This document shows, in pieces, positions 17,043 through 27,200 of a DNA stretch of 36,237 nucleotides. A model generated the notes under the pieces. It ran no database searches. It saw only the letters and a program-made list of their open reading frames with translations, and was not told where the DNA came from. The stretch's first letter is position 1, and every line of letters starts with the position of its first letter. The translations under genes were made by a program, and so were the position numbers. This DNA comes from Brevinema andersonii (GTDB lineage Bacteria > Spirochaetota > Brevinematia > Brevinematales > Brevinemataceae): assembly GCF_900112165.1 (NCBI RefSeq), contig NZ_FOKY01000010.1, forward strand, positions 1 through 36,237, given 5' to 3'.

Positions 17043-17072
17043 AATAGGGGCAAGTTTTTGCCCCTATTTTTT
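17043..17072 (+). terminator. Strong intrinsic terminator of small lipoprotein gene
   Basis: A perfect stem, AATAGGGGCAA/TTGCCCCTATT, with loop GTTT is followed by a T-run (17067-17072). The GC-rich core plus U-tract is a textbook Rho-independent terminator, 35 bp past the stop. Confidence 0.9.
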
Positions 17073-17400
17073 AGAAGGAAAGAGGTATCTTCCAGTAGCA
17101 GGTACTATATCTAACATCATGAAATTCTTACTTCCGATATCAAATTAAAACTTCATATAAAAAATATAGCATATTTAGAATATTCTATATTAATGAAACT
17201 TTATATATGATGAGAAATCTAATCGTACAGATAAATCAGTTCCTTTCAAGAAATCAGTGAATTTATCATCTATTCCAAAAAGAAAACTCTATGTATATTT
17301 TAAAAGATTACTTTAAAAATAACTCTTCTAAGAAAATTTTTCAGTTATATACAGAATTTGCTAAAAGTTACAATAAAAATTTCCTGCTTTTAGAGAACGA
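17073..17400. other. Intergenic region, nothing recognised
   Basis: About 330 AT-rich bases between the lipoprotein terminator and the gpmI promoter. I find no ORF with an RBS, no tRNA-like fold and no clear repeat. Confidence 0.5.
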
Positions 17401-17429
17401 TTGCAAAAAAATAATTTATTTATTATAAT
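17401..17429 (+). promoter_or_regulatory. Promoter of gpmI
   Basis: TTGCAA (17401-17406), a 17-bp spacer, then TATAAT (17424-17429), about 57 bp upstream of the ATG. The surrounding DNA is very AT-rich, so the match is less specific than elsewhere. Confidence 0.55.
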
Positions 17430-17486
17430 ATATTTAACACTATTGAGATATTTGCTATCTCTTAAATTTTAACTAAGGAGAAAAAT

Positions 17487-19124
17487 ATGAATCTTAAACT
17501 TAATAAAAATGGATTTCATCGTCCTGGTCCGGTTGTTTTAGCTGTGCTTGATGGTGTAGGAATAAGCGAAAAATTAGAAGGAAATGCTGTTATGCAGGCC
17601 GATATGCCAGTTTTTGATGCTTTGATGCAGTCTGAAATTCACCGCTTACTCAAAGCTCATGGCACAGCAGTAGGAATGCCCACTGACGACGATATGGGAA
17701 ATAGCGAAGTTGGTCATAATGCACTAGGAGCGGGCCGTATTTTTGCACAAGGCGCAAAACGTGTCAACGAAGCAATTGCAGATCGTTCTATTTTCACCAG
17801 CGATACATGGCATGCATTGATTGATCAAGTCAAAAAAAATAATAGTACCTTGCATTTTATCGGCTTGCTTTCGGATGGGGGAGTGCATTCCCATATCAAA
17901 CAACTTATTGCTATGATTGAAGAAGCCGCTAAAGACGGTATTCAAAAAGTTCGAGTCCATGCTATGACTGACGGAAGAGATGTAGGCGCTAGAACAGCGA
18001 TTCAATATATAGATCAGCTTGACACAATATTTGAAAACATAAAAACCAAATATGGATACGATTACTCTATCGCGTCAGGCGGAGGACGCATGGTTATTAC
18101 AATGGATCGATATAATGCAGATTGGCCGATGGTTGAACGTGGTTGGAACGCTCATGTTCATGGTAAAGCTGAACATAAATTTCATTCTGGAAAGGAAGCT
18201 ATTCAAACTTTCTACCAAGAAGATCCAGAACGAAATGATCAGTATAATCCTCCTTTTGTTATTGTTGACGAAACAAATAATCCCATTGGTTGTATAAAAG
18301 ATAATGATTCAGTGATTCTATTCAATTACCGTGGAGATAGAGCTATAGAAATTTCACAAGCTTTTACGTCAGATCAGTTTTCACACTTTGATAGAGGACA
18401 TAGACCTAAAGTTCTTTTTGCTGGTATGATGCAGTATGACGGTGATCTTAAAATTCCCGAACTTTTCTTAGTTGAACCTCCTCACATCAACCATCCTATA
18501 GGAGAATACTTAGCAGCTAATAATATCCGTACCATGGCTATATCAGAAACCCAAAAATTCGGACATGTTACATATTTCTGGAACGGCAATCGAAGTGGAT
18601 ATATTAACCAAAACCTTGAGAGTTATATCGAGATTAAATCTGATAATATCCCATTCGACCAAGCACCAGCCATGAAAGCTGTCGAGATTACAGAGGAAGT
18701 CATAAAAGCTATTGAATCCAAACAATTTGATCATATTCGTATTAACTTCCCAAATGGAGACATGGTAGGTCATACTGGCAATTTTTCAGCTGTCGTTGAA
18801 TCACTGGAAGTCACTGACAAATGCCTTGGGCAAATTCTTGAAGCAGTAAAAAAATCCAATGGAATCCTTATTGTACTAGCTGATCATGGTAACGCAGATC
18901 TTATGTGGTCTTTGGACAAAAATGGACATAAAATTCTTCATACAGCACATACATTAGCACCGGTTCCATTTATCATTTATGATCCTAATTACAACAATGA
19001 ATATAAATTATCTTCCATTCCCGAACCGGCAGGCTTATCTAATGTAGCATCTACATTATGCAATTTATTAGGACTAGAAGCACCAACAACTTATGATGCA
19101 TCTCTAATAACTTTTGAAAAATAG
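17487..19124 (+). CDS. gpmI: 2,3-bisphosphoglycerate-independent phosphoglycerate mutase
   Basis: Interconverts 3- and 2-phosphoglycerate in glycolysis/gluconeogenesis without a bisphosphoglycerate cofactor; a Mn2+-dependent, alkaline-phosphatase-fold enzyme. 545 aa, normal length. Metal and catalytic sites are visible: VLAVLDGVG (17-25, Asp22), MGNSEVGHNALGAGR (70-84, phosphorylated Ser73), then near the C-terminus ADHGNAD and HTAHTLAPVPFI, which supply the second metal site. The substrate-binding insert contains HAMTDGRDVG and FNYRGDRA. RBS is AAGGAG, spaced 6 bp. A lipoprotein gene follows after 9 bp, probably on the same transcript though functionally unrelated. Confidence 0.96.
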   Translation: MNLKLNKNGFHRPGPVVLAVLDGVGISEKLEGNAVMQADMPVFDALMQSEIHRLLKAHGTAVGMPTDDDMGNSEVGHNALGAGRIFAQGAKRVNEAIADRSIFTSDTWHALIDQVKKNNSTLHFIGLLSDGGVHSHIKQLIAMIEEAAKDGIQKVRVHAMTDGRDVGARTAIQYIDQLDTIFENIKTKYGYDYSIASGGGRMVITMDRYNADWPMVERGWNAHVHGKAEHKFHSGKEAIQTFYQEDPERNDQYNPPFVIVDETNNPIGCIKDNDSVILFNYRGDRAIEISQAFTSDQFSHFDRGHRPKVLFAGMMQYDGDLKIPELFLVEPPHINHPIGEYLAANNIRTMAISETQKFGHVTYFWNGNRSGYINQNLESYIEIKSDNIPFDQAPAMKAVEITEEVIKAIESKQFDHIRINFPNGDMVGHTGNFSAVVESLEVTDKCLGQILEAVKKSNGILIVLADHGNADLMWSLDKNGHKILHTAHTLAPVPFIIYDPNYNNEYKLSSIPEPAGLSNVASTLCNLLGLEAPTTYDASLITFEK

Positions 19125-19133
19125 TAGGTAATT

Positions 19134-19979
19134 ATGAAGTTATTATTAATTATTATTTGTTTTTTTTTATATAATGGTTGTGCATTGCAAGATACAGGCT
19201 TTGTTAAAGCAACTGATGTGCCGGTTAAGCCAGCTAATGGATATGATAGAAATACCCTTTTTACTCCATATATTAAACTAATGACTTTAAGAAGCAGCAT
19301 ACATTTAACTGGTACAACAGGACAATCATTCTATGGCTGTTTGAAAAAACGAACCTTTTGGATACCATCTAGTAGTGATTTCAAAAGACAATACCCATTT
19401 TTTAATGTTACTTTGCTCAGCATCAATAATATAGACAACAAACGTTCTTTCACTTTCGCGGAACGTCTTTTTTTGGCAGATGTCTTTGACTTATTATCCT
19501 TTGCTATCAACAGTTCTGTTTTCGAAGAAGAGATGATGAAAAAGAAATTTTTTGATAATAGCGGTACCACTCCTAAAGACCCCAAAGAAATAATAAAAGA
19601 AATTCGACATATGAATTTTCCTGTATCTATTGCAAAAAGGTCTTTAGATGCAGGAGTAGCTGCAGAAGCAACAGTAGGAGGATTTTCTCACACAATTTGG
19701 CTTAGAGACGACACAGATTATACTAAACAAGAGATAGTACAAATGGCTGTTATTATTGGTCATGAACTTACCCATAACTTGGGATATCATCACTCATCAT
19801 TAGTAAACTATGGTGTACATCAACCTATTCAGGGAGCTATACAACATGCAACACCAGAACAGGTTAAAACATTTATTTCTGTTACCCCTTTTCATGAAGA
19901 TGAATTTTTGTATAAAATACGCAATACTAAAGATATTCCAACAAACGGCACAATAATTTCAAAATCCTATAATTATTAA
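19134..19979 (+). CDS. Lipoprotein with metzincin-type zinc-protease motif
   Basis: 281 aa. The N-terminal signal ends in a lipobox-like LYNGC (Cys16), so it is probably membrane-anchored. The key feature is HELTHNLGYHH at 210-220, an exact fit to HExxHxxGxxH: zinc ligands His210, His214 and His220, catalytic Glu211 and the turn Gly217. This motif defines metzincins such as astacin and fragilysin-like proteases. I see no obvious Met-turn in the 20-40 residues after it (the segment runs SSLVNYGVHQPIQGAIQHAT), so the family is either divergent or not a classical metzincin. The rest of the chain matches nothing I know. It lies 9 bp after gpmI and ends 4 bp before the convergent broken gene. Substrate unknown. 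Confidence 0.75.
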   Translation: MKLLLIIICFFLYNGCALQDTGFVKATDVPVKPANGYDRNTLFTPYIKLMTLRSSIHLTGTTGQSFYGCLKKRTFWIPSSSDFKRQYPFFNVTLLSINNIDNKRSFTFAERLFLADVFDLLSFAINSSVFEEEMMKKKFFDNSGTTPKDPKEIIKEIRHMNFPVSIAKRSLDAGVAAEATVGGFSHTIWLRDDTDYTKQEIVQMAVIIGHELTHNLGYHHSSLVNYGVHQPIQGAIQHATPEQVKTFISVTPFHEDEFLYKIRNTKDIPTNGTIISKSYNY

Positions 19980-19983
19980 ATTC

Positions 19984-21680
19984 TTATACGTGTTGCAATA
20001 TATGTACAGGAGACCCATTATTAATAGCAATTATACCCTCTTTTATAGCATCCTTTAGATTGCCATTAATATTTGAAAGCACATGAGATATAACAATAGT
20101 CCCAGGCTCTATATCAAAAGTATTGTTTTCATCAGCTATGATTTTTATTACTTCTAAGTTATCCCGTAAGTTTTGTTCTCCTGGTCCTTTAGTACGATTT
20201 GCTAATGCTAATACTAATCTTCTTTGTATTTGTTCATTCGTATCAAAACTGAAAAAAACTATTAATATATTTTTTTCTAGGAACGGTATATTCTGGATCT
20301 AATTGATAACTTCCTTGTTCAAAATTTAATTCAGCAGTCTTTTTATTATTCCAATTAATAAATTGTGTTGAGCCATTATTTTGAGCTATCTCAATATCAG
20401 GAATATATTCACTATTACGACTGATTGTTTTTCCATGAGATTCCAACACGGGTACTAACCCTTTTTCACGCAAAACTTGCTTAGTATATAAGCTAAACAA
20501 AGGTTCAGAAACTTTATTTTGCATAATAATCGACCAATCAACTAAATCGGTATCGAAATTGTTACTATTTGTCTCAGTCTGCATAGTTTCGTTAGTATTT
20601 GACTTCACTTCTTGAGTAAAATAATTTTTTACACCCGCTAAGAAAGCTTCCGGACCCATATTAAACCAAGCTAAATGTAAAAGCCCATAATTACTCATAA
20701 TACCAGTTGCATCGACATACAATACAGTATTATTCTCAAAGCCTTTACGTATCAATTCTTGATAATATTCCGCAGGAGTCACTGCAACAATATAAGCAGG
20801 ATCATCCTGCAGATAAGTATGTATTCCTGGATTTTCTTGAGCTTTACCTGATTGAATTTCTAAATCTATTTTACTTAATCGTATTACCGCATCCTTAAAC
20901 ATATTAAATAATCTCAGACTAAGATTTTCTTTTATATGCGACCATCCATTTGCTATGATTTGTTGCATTTGCTTGAATGTTACACGCCCAGGTATTGTAA
21001 TATATAATTTATTATCTACAATAGAACTATCTGTGCTTAACAACGAAGAATTAATTACTACTATTTCACCAATATGATTATCTCCAAAAATTCCTTGAAA
21101 ATATTGATAAATCTTATCAATATCAGCTGGTGTCATATTAAAATTCATGCCTTTATATAGAGTGATAGGCACCATACCTTGAAATTTTTCTAAAGTATAT
21201 TTTATATTCAACAGTTTGGGATTATCAGACTATGTAAAATAATAGGACGATATATCATTCGTTCTGTAAGGAAAAATAAGAATATTTGATACTCCTTCTG
21301 CAAGACTAAAATGGTAATTCAAATCAGGCTGCTTTTTAATCTTAGGAAACCAATTCTCAGTGAGATAGCCAGCAGTACCTGCACCAGAGAGAATAAGAGA
21401 ATAAGAAAAACGAACAGAATACTCCCTACCAGCAGCTTCTTCATCCCCAACTTTAATTCCTATACGAATTTGACCATTACCAAAATTAAGATTTTCTTGA
21501 TTTTGCACAGAAAGGATTCTTCCCCGCCCCGGTAATGTTATTTCAGTTGCTTCTCCCGTATACAAAACATCTATTTTAATCTCATTAGCTGAAAGTGGAA
21601 TATATTGTAGTTGAAAATTGCCGGCAAATACAGGGATCTAAAAAAATAAACACAGTAGTGCTTATAAATAAAAATCTCAT
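19984..21680 (-). pseudogene. Broken secreted-protein gene, possibly M1/M61-like
   Basis: A single ancestral gene can be traced through at least three lesions. It starts at an ATG (21680) with a good RBS (GGAGG) and a signal peptide, but that frame closes at 21585; the continuing frame (NFQLQYIPLSANEIKID) has a TAG at 21638-21640. After a long open run, an in-frame TAG at 21230-21232 interrupts it and the same frame continues. At a T7 tract (20252-20258) a one-base loss would join on about 88 more residues ending at 19984. The part NYGLLHLAWFNMGPEAFLAG resembles the end of M1/M61 peptidase domains, but no HExxH is present, only NGWSH in a comparable place. It lies 71 bp after manA, on the same strand. 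Confidence 0.75.
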
Positions 21681-21751
21681 ATTATCCTCCACGACTTTTA
21701 GTTTGTCAGAATAGTTGATATTTTCTCTATTAAAGACAAAGTTATTTTAAA

Positions 21752-22702
21752 TTAATAAGGAAGAATCTCAAACAAAAGAGCATCCCCATAAATATCAATG
21801 CTGCAAAATGCTGGAAGAACCAATACTTCTGCTTTATGCAAGACAAAAGTATTATTATTATAAGACACAGATACAGTACCTTCTATTGATGTATAGAACC
21901 TCAATACATCAATAGATGAAATAAAATAAGAACCAGAAATAACCAATTGAGAAAGCAAAAAATATTCCCAATCTAAAAGGATTTTTTGCCCTTTATTATT
22001 TTTAAAGTTACAGATATTCGGACGCAAAGAAAAATTAATATTTTCCAAAGATTCTTGATAGTGGAGTGTACGCTTTATTCCATTGTCTAAGCGATCAAAA
22101 TCATAAATACGATATGTAAGATCTGAATTTTGTTGTATTTCAAAAATCAACAAAGACCCTGCTAGAGTACCATGGATCATGCCAGGTGGGATCACAACTA
22201 AATCCCCATCTTTTACTAGGATTTCATTAAATAATCCTTCAAAGTTTTGCACAACTGCCTGTTGTGCAAAATACTCAAATTTAATATCTTCTTTAATGCC
22301 CATCACGACTTTAGCATCTGGACTTGCCGAAATGATATACCAACATTCAGCCTTACCAAAAGACTGACCTATTTTTAAAGCATAATTATTATCAGGATGT
22401 ACTTGTAACGATAATTTATCGTTAATATCTAAAAATTTTAATAATAAAGGAAATTGACCATTATATTTTTGCCACAAACGTTCTCCAATAATTTCTTTTC
22501 CATAGTCAGCTAACAAATCTGCAAACAATAACCCTGAAAAGCTACCATTAAGAACCACTCCCATACCATTGGGATGAACACTTGCTTCCCAACTTTCGCC
22601 ATATAAACCTTCATCAGGAAGTTTCTTATTCAGCTGATTAAATAATGCCCTACCTCCCCATATTTTTTTTTTGAATACGGGAGCAATTTTTAATGGATAC
22701 AT
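21752..22702 (-). CDS. manA: Mannose-6-phosphate isomerase, class I
   Basis: Interconverts mannose 6-phosphate and fructose 6-phosphate, linking glycolysis with GDP-mannose supply for glycans. 316 aa, a typical bacterial type I (cupin) length. The fold begins PLKIAPVFKKKIWGGRAL. Zinc ligands are visible: LQVHPD (Gln100, His102), KAECWY (Glu119) and PPGMIHGTL (His177). The segment QNSDLTYRIYDFDR (about 190-203) is the conserved substrate-side stretch. The ATG overlaps the stop codon of the upstream flavoprotein gene by one base (TAATG), with AGGAG as RBS inside that gene, so the two are translationally coupled. Confidence 0.93.
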   Translation of the reverse strand: MYPLKIAPVFKKKIWGGRALFNQLNKKLPDEGLYGESWEASVHPNGMGVVLNGSFSGLLFADLLADYGKEIIGERLWQKYNGQFPLLLKFLDINDKLSLQVHPDNNYALKIGQSFGKAECWYIISASPDAKVVMGIKEDIKFEYFAQQAVVQNFEGLFNEILVKDGDLVVIPPGMIHGTLAGSLLIFEIQQNSDLTYRIYDFDRLDNGIKRTLHYQESLENINFSLRPNICNFKNNKGQKILLDWEYFLLSQLVISGSYFISSIDVLRFYTSIEGTVSVSYNNNTFVLHKAEVLVLPAFCSIDIYGDALLFEILPY

Positions 22703-24087
22703 TACTGGTCTCCTAAAATATGCCGTACAGCTAAAATACCCATAACAGCTGCCTGATTCAAACCACTACCATAACCAGAACTATCACCGGCCACATATAA
22801 ACCTTTCAAAGAAGTTTGCATGTGTTCATCAATTTTAAGACGCACACTTCTAAACTTTATTTCCGGAAAATATAAAAGTAAATCAGCTGAAGCGAATCCA
22901 GGAGTGATTTTCCCATGCACTTCAATAAATTCTATGATATTATCAAGAATGCGTTTAGGACATGCTAATGAAATATCTCCCGCAACATAATCATTAGTTG
23001 TAGGAGTAACATTCAAATGAGACAACCGTTCATCGGTGGAACGACGTTTTCTATTCAAATCTCCATAAGACTGACATAAAATTTTACCTCCCGTAAGCAT
23101 AGCACTCATCCGGGCAATCGAACGTGCATATTCGAATGGTTCATTAAAAGGTTCTGTGAAATTTTGCGTACATAATAACGCTAGATTAGTATTTTGTGAT
23201 TTTTTATTCTTATAAGCATGTCCGTTCGCTAGAATGATACCATCTGAATGTTTTTCAACAGCAATAAAACCACTAGGATTACTGCAAAAAGTACGCACTT
23301 TATCATTATAGCATTTGGTATAATAAATCATTTTGGCTTCATAAAAATTTTGATTAATATCCTGCATTACTACATCAGGAATTTCAGCACGTACACCAAC
23401 ATCAACACTACCGTGAAGAAATTCTATATTATGATTTCGTGCAATTTCCTGCATTTTCTGGGCACCACTACGCCCAACAGCAATAATAATTTTATCGGAT
23501 AATGCTATTAATTCTTGGTCATTCTGTATATAGCGGACTCCCACTAAATTTCCCTCTTCTACTACTAAGTCTGTCCACTCAGAATTAGTTGCAAAGTGCA
23601 CTTTCTTATCAACTAATTCCTGAATCAAAGCAGTATATAATTCTCGAGCGCCGTCTGTACCAAGATGCATCGTTAACGTATCAACCAACTGCACATGATT
23701 TTCAATGCATGATTTTTTAATGGCAGACATAGTAACATTCATATGTTTGCCGATTGGCACTACGTCACAACCAAGGCTGCGATAAATATTGACAATATAA
23801 TTAATCACTTCATTGACTTTTTGCTTGCCGGTTACCGTGAATACATCGCCACCCACCCTGTGATCCAGATTAAATTTACAATCAGAGAACGCCCCTGCAC
23901 CACCAACTCCATACACAATAGGAGAAAGTGTTGTTTTTCCCTTTGAACTTACTGCAGCAATACGTTCATTCCACATCATTCCTTTATCAATAAGCAGAAT
24001 TTTCAGATTCGGATTAATATGTAAAGCTTCATAAGCCCCCATGACAGCAGACTGACCAGCACCAACAAAAATAATATCATACATCAT
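22702..24087 (-). CDS. COG2509-type FAD-dependent dehydrogenase
   Basis: 461 aa flavoprotein. The N-terminal βαβ nucleotide-binding motif is YDIIFVGAGQSAVMGAYEA (3-21); the usual third Gly is Ala14. SPIVYGVGGAGAFSDCKF (about 56-73) is characteristic of the uncharacterised COG2509 'FAD-dependent dehydrogenase' group. IIIAVGRSGAQ closes the NAD/FAD domain, and the C-terminal GLYVAGDSSGYGSGLNQA (about 432-449) contacts FAD. The substrate is unknown. It is translationally coupled to manA, which does not reveal a shared pathway. A possible second start one codon downstream makes no practical difference. Confidence 0.87.
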   Translation of the reverse strand: MMYDIIFVGAGQSAVMGAYEALHINPNLKILLIDKGMMWNERIAAVSSKGKTTLSPIVYGVGGAGAFSDCKFNLDHRVGGDVFTVTGKQKVNEVINYIVNIYRSLGCDVVPIGKHMNVTMSAIKKSCIENHVQLVDTLTMHLGTDGARELYTALIQELVDKKVHFATNSEWTDLVVEEGNLVGVRYIQNDQELIALSDKIIIAVGRSGAQKMQEIARNHNIEFLHGSVDVGVRAEIPDVVMQDINQNFYEAKMIYYTKCYNDKVRTFCSNPSGFIAVEKHSDGIILANGHAYKNKKSQNTNLALLCTQNFTEPFNEPFEYARSIARMSAMLTGGKILCQSYGDLNRKRRSTDERLSHLNVTPTTNDYVAGDISLACPKRILDNIIEFIEVHGKITPGFASADLLLYFPEIKFRSVRLKIDEHMQTSLKGLYVAGDSSGYGSGLNQAAVMGILAVRHILGDQ

Positions 24088-24117
24088 TAATATTCCTTAT
24101 ATATTACAAAACATAAT

Positions 24118-24146
24118 ATTCTATCAAAATATAGATATTTTGTCAA
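24118..24146 (-). promoter_or_regulatory. Promoter of the flavoprotein-manA operon
   Basis: On the minus strand, TTGACA (24146-24141), a 17-bp spacer, then TAGAAT (24123-24118), about 30 bp before the flavoprotein ATG. It lies just past the terminator of the giant lipoprotein gene. Confidence 0.65.
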
Positions 24147-24166
24147 GTTGTGTAATTTACTATATT

Positions 24167-24194
24167 AAAAAGCCCCCTTAAAAGGAGGCTTTTT
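24167..24194 (-). terminator. Intrinsic terminator of the giant lipoprotein gene
   Basis: The arms 24167-24179 and 24182-24194 form a GC-cored stem with one mismatch, flanked by A5 on one side and T5 on the other. On the minus strand it begins 17 bp past the stop codon and ends in a T-run, insulating the flavoprotein operon. Confidence 0.75.
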
Positions 24195-24210
24195 ATAAGA
24201 TTGTTCAATT

Positions 24211-27200
24211 TTAAGGAATCACATTAAGACCAGATTCAAAGTTGTTTGCTGGCGCTGCTGACCATGACGCATTAACACCAGCTTCATCACTACCTAAAAC
24301 CATTTTTATTCTAGATCCATCAGCTGTTCCTGTTTTTTTATTAAAGCGGATAAATTTACCTCCATACTGTCCATAGCCGATCAATTTGAATACGACTCCG
24401 TTCGATTCAGGATTATCAAATCTATATACTAATTCCAATTGATATGGAATATGCTGACCTTGAGGATCTCCAGGACCTTGAATGCCTATTAACGTACCAT
24501 ACTGTGCCGTACTACTCTCATATTGAACCCACATACCTCCGATTGGTGCACCATCTAAATAAGGTCTTCCGCCCCATCTACTATTTGCTCTCAAATAATT
24601 TTCAACATCAACTGTTCCTGTACCTTCTATTGGCCTGTAATTCCAATGTGTTAATGCTTCCCTTTGAGATAGTGCATCCTGTAATGTATTTCCATATCCA
24701 ATTTTGGCAGTATAAGAATTGATACCTGTACCTACTCGAATAGCTACAAATTTATCTTTATGAGTATTTGGAAACGCATTAGTGACACGCTCAAGCATTA
24801 GGATAGTATCATAAGGACCATTATATTGATAAGGTACCGGTACATATCTATCAAAATTTCCTTGCCAAGCACCACTAGTATTAACTTGTTGTACTCTGAG
24901 TGATAAATTATCTCTCCAAGCACCTCCCGGAGCAGTATTATGTGCATATGCTGCAAAATTGGTTGACATATATGCTGTTCCTGCTTGTATAGCAGCGCTA
25001 GCGTTCACTGGCACCCATTGCCTATTAGGAACCATATTAGTTAAAGTGGCCATACTAAGAGTTGCTTTTGATATATTTCTCCATAAAGGATGAGTTAGCG
25101 CGAATTGTTGATTCGTAGCAATATCTGCAGCCAAACTTTCAGTAGCAGAATAGTTCATTGAAACAAAATTATCGCGTCTATGGGGCTCCGTACTCATTTT
25201 GAAGTAGGAATATGCTGCAACACCACCACCACCTGTTCCATAAGAATTCAAATAAAGTCCCGTTTCTAACTTCGAAACATCATTTTTATAGATTTCAAAA
25301 TAATATTCACTTGTAGTGATAGGACTTCCTGAACCAAAACTGTTACCTTTTCTAATAGAAATTTTTCGTTGAGGAACATCAAATGTCCATTCATCTATAT
25401 CACGAGCATCATTGTAACCGCCTCGAGTGATACTAATTGTTGGTGATTGCTTTATCATTTCAAGAAGCACATCATCGGATGCATATTGTCGTTTTCTTAC
25501 AAACTTCGCTTGTTGCCAACGACGTGCTGTAAATCCTGTAGCAATCTTGTTATTACTATAATCATTAGTCATCGCCACCATTGTATCACCCATACCCATA
25601 CGCAACGACACTACATCATTAGATTCCCAAATACCAACAACAAATAACACATACTTACCATCCCAAGGCTTATGAGAAGATGTTCCTTTCAAGTAATACG
25701 TTGCTTCTCCAGTCGTTGTATTATTGGAAACCTGGATCATATTATAAGTATGAGAAGCACTCGAAGAACCATTAGCAGAGATCACAGACATAACTACATT
25801 TTCAGCTGATACCCCACTAACAGCAGATATTTTAGTAATTGAAAATTCATCAGAAGATGTCGGCACATATACTTTTTTATCTGTCAAAGAAACAAAAGGT
25901 TGCTGCAATACTATTTTATCTAATAATCCTTGGTCTTGAGGAATTCCATTTTTATTTCTATGTGTATTTTCAGTCATTGGTGCAGCATCCACGACATCCT
26001 CTGTATCTCCAAACACAAAGCTCACAGTTTGCTGATTCGCTGTTTCATCAAGATGCTTCAGACGTGCAAATTTATTAGCTAAGGTACCATAACCACGTAG
26101 AATAAACTTGCCATCTGTAAGACTATCTTGAATCATTTCAATACCATAAGAATTTGGAATTGGTACTCCATTTCTATATTCTGTAATAATTACTTGCAAA
26201 TCACCACTATTATTTTGGAACTGCATATTGGTAGTATTCTGAGGATCATGTAATCCTCTACTGTCGAGTCCAGCTAATAATCCGTATCCAATAGCTTTTG
26301 TAATAAGCTGATGCCCAGGCATAATACTTGATTGTTCTTTCAAGTTATCTGTAGTCAAAGCAGCATGAGATGCTTTTGCTGCGGCAATAGTTGTTCCTAC
26401 AGCAAAACGGACATTGGCATTATTTCGGGTTAATTTGACGAATTTATAATTATAAACTCCGTAACCTCTTAATTGGAAAATTCCATCAGTATCACTAGTT
26501 TTTTCAATCATTGTATAGGCATATGTTTCTGTATTGGTCTGCATACCATTGCCACTAATATAATAAATATTTAATGATCTAGCAGTAGGATTAAAAATCC
26601 AGTTTGTTGTATTATTGGCATTATAAGCAGAACCTTGAGTTTGAACCCATGTTTTTCCAGTCGCAAAAAGTAGTGTGATCAAATTGTTATCTATATTCAA
26701 AACACTATTATCAATATAATTCCAATAATTTAAAACTGCTAAATTATCTAAAGCTTCTTGTGCAGTGACTCCTGATGCTACTTTTAATCGTTTTTCATCA
26801 GCATCTACACCCCTTCGTATCGCAAGGAAAGTATTCGTCAAAGGTGAATTATCCGCACCATCTCGCCGTTCCAACATCACAACAGCATCATTTGCACCTA
26901 AATCCTGCATGATTACAGAGACATACTGCTGTTTATTATTAATAGTATCAGTCACAAGGGCATCACCTACTTCAATATGTAGATTATCTCTGACCGTAGG
27001 ATCTGCAGAGCCAGAACCCACAGCACCCATATTGGAATTAATAGAAACCACCTTATAACCATAACCAGCTATACGTTGACCGTCAACATCAATAGGACGA
27101 TAATCTATGTCAGCACCCATGTTAGTTAAAATACGTGTTGAAAGTATAGCAATATCTCTATTTCTCATAATAGGCAATTTCCAATGTTCTGCACCGTTAC

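Noticed and set aside
20252-20258. T7 tract as a contingency (phase-variation) switch
   Set aside because: Possible, but the same gene has two further stops, so ordinary decay is the simpler reading.
26765-27058. 97-codon + strand ORF inside the giant lipoprotein gene, and other antisense ORFs there
   Set aside because: They lack RBSs and signal peptides and mirror the repeated coding sequence on the other strand.
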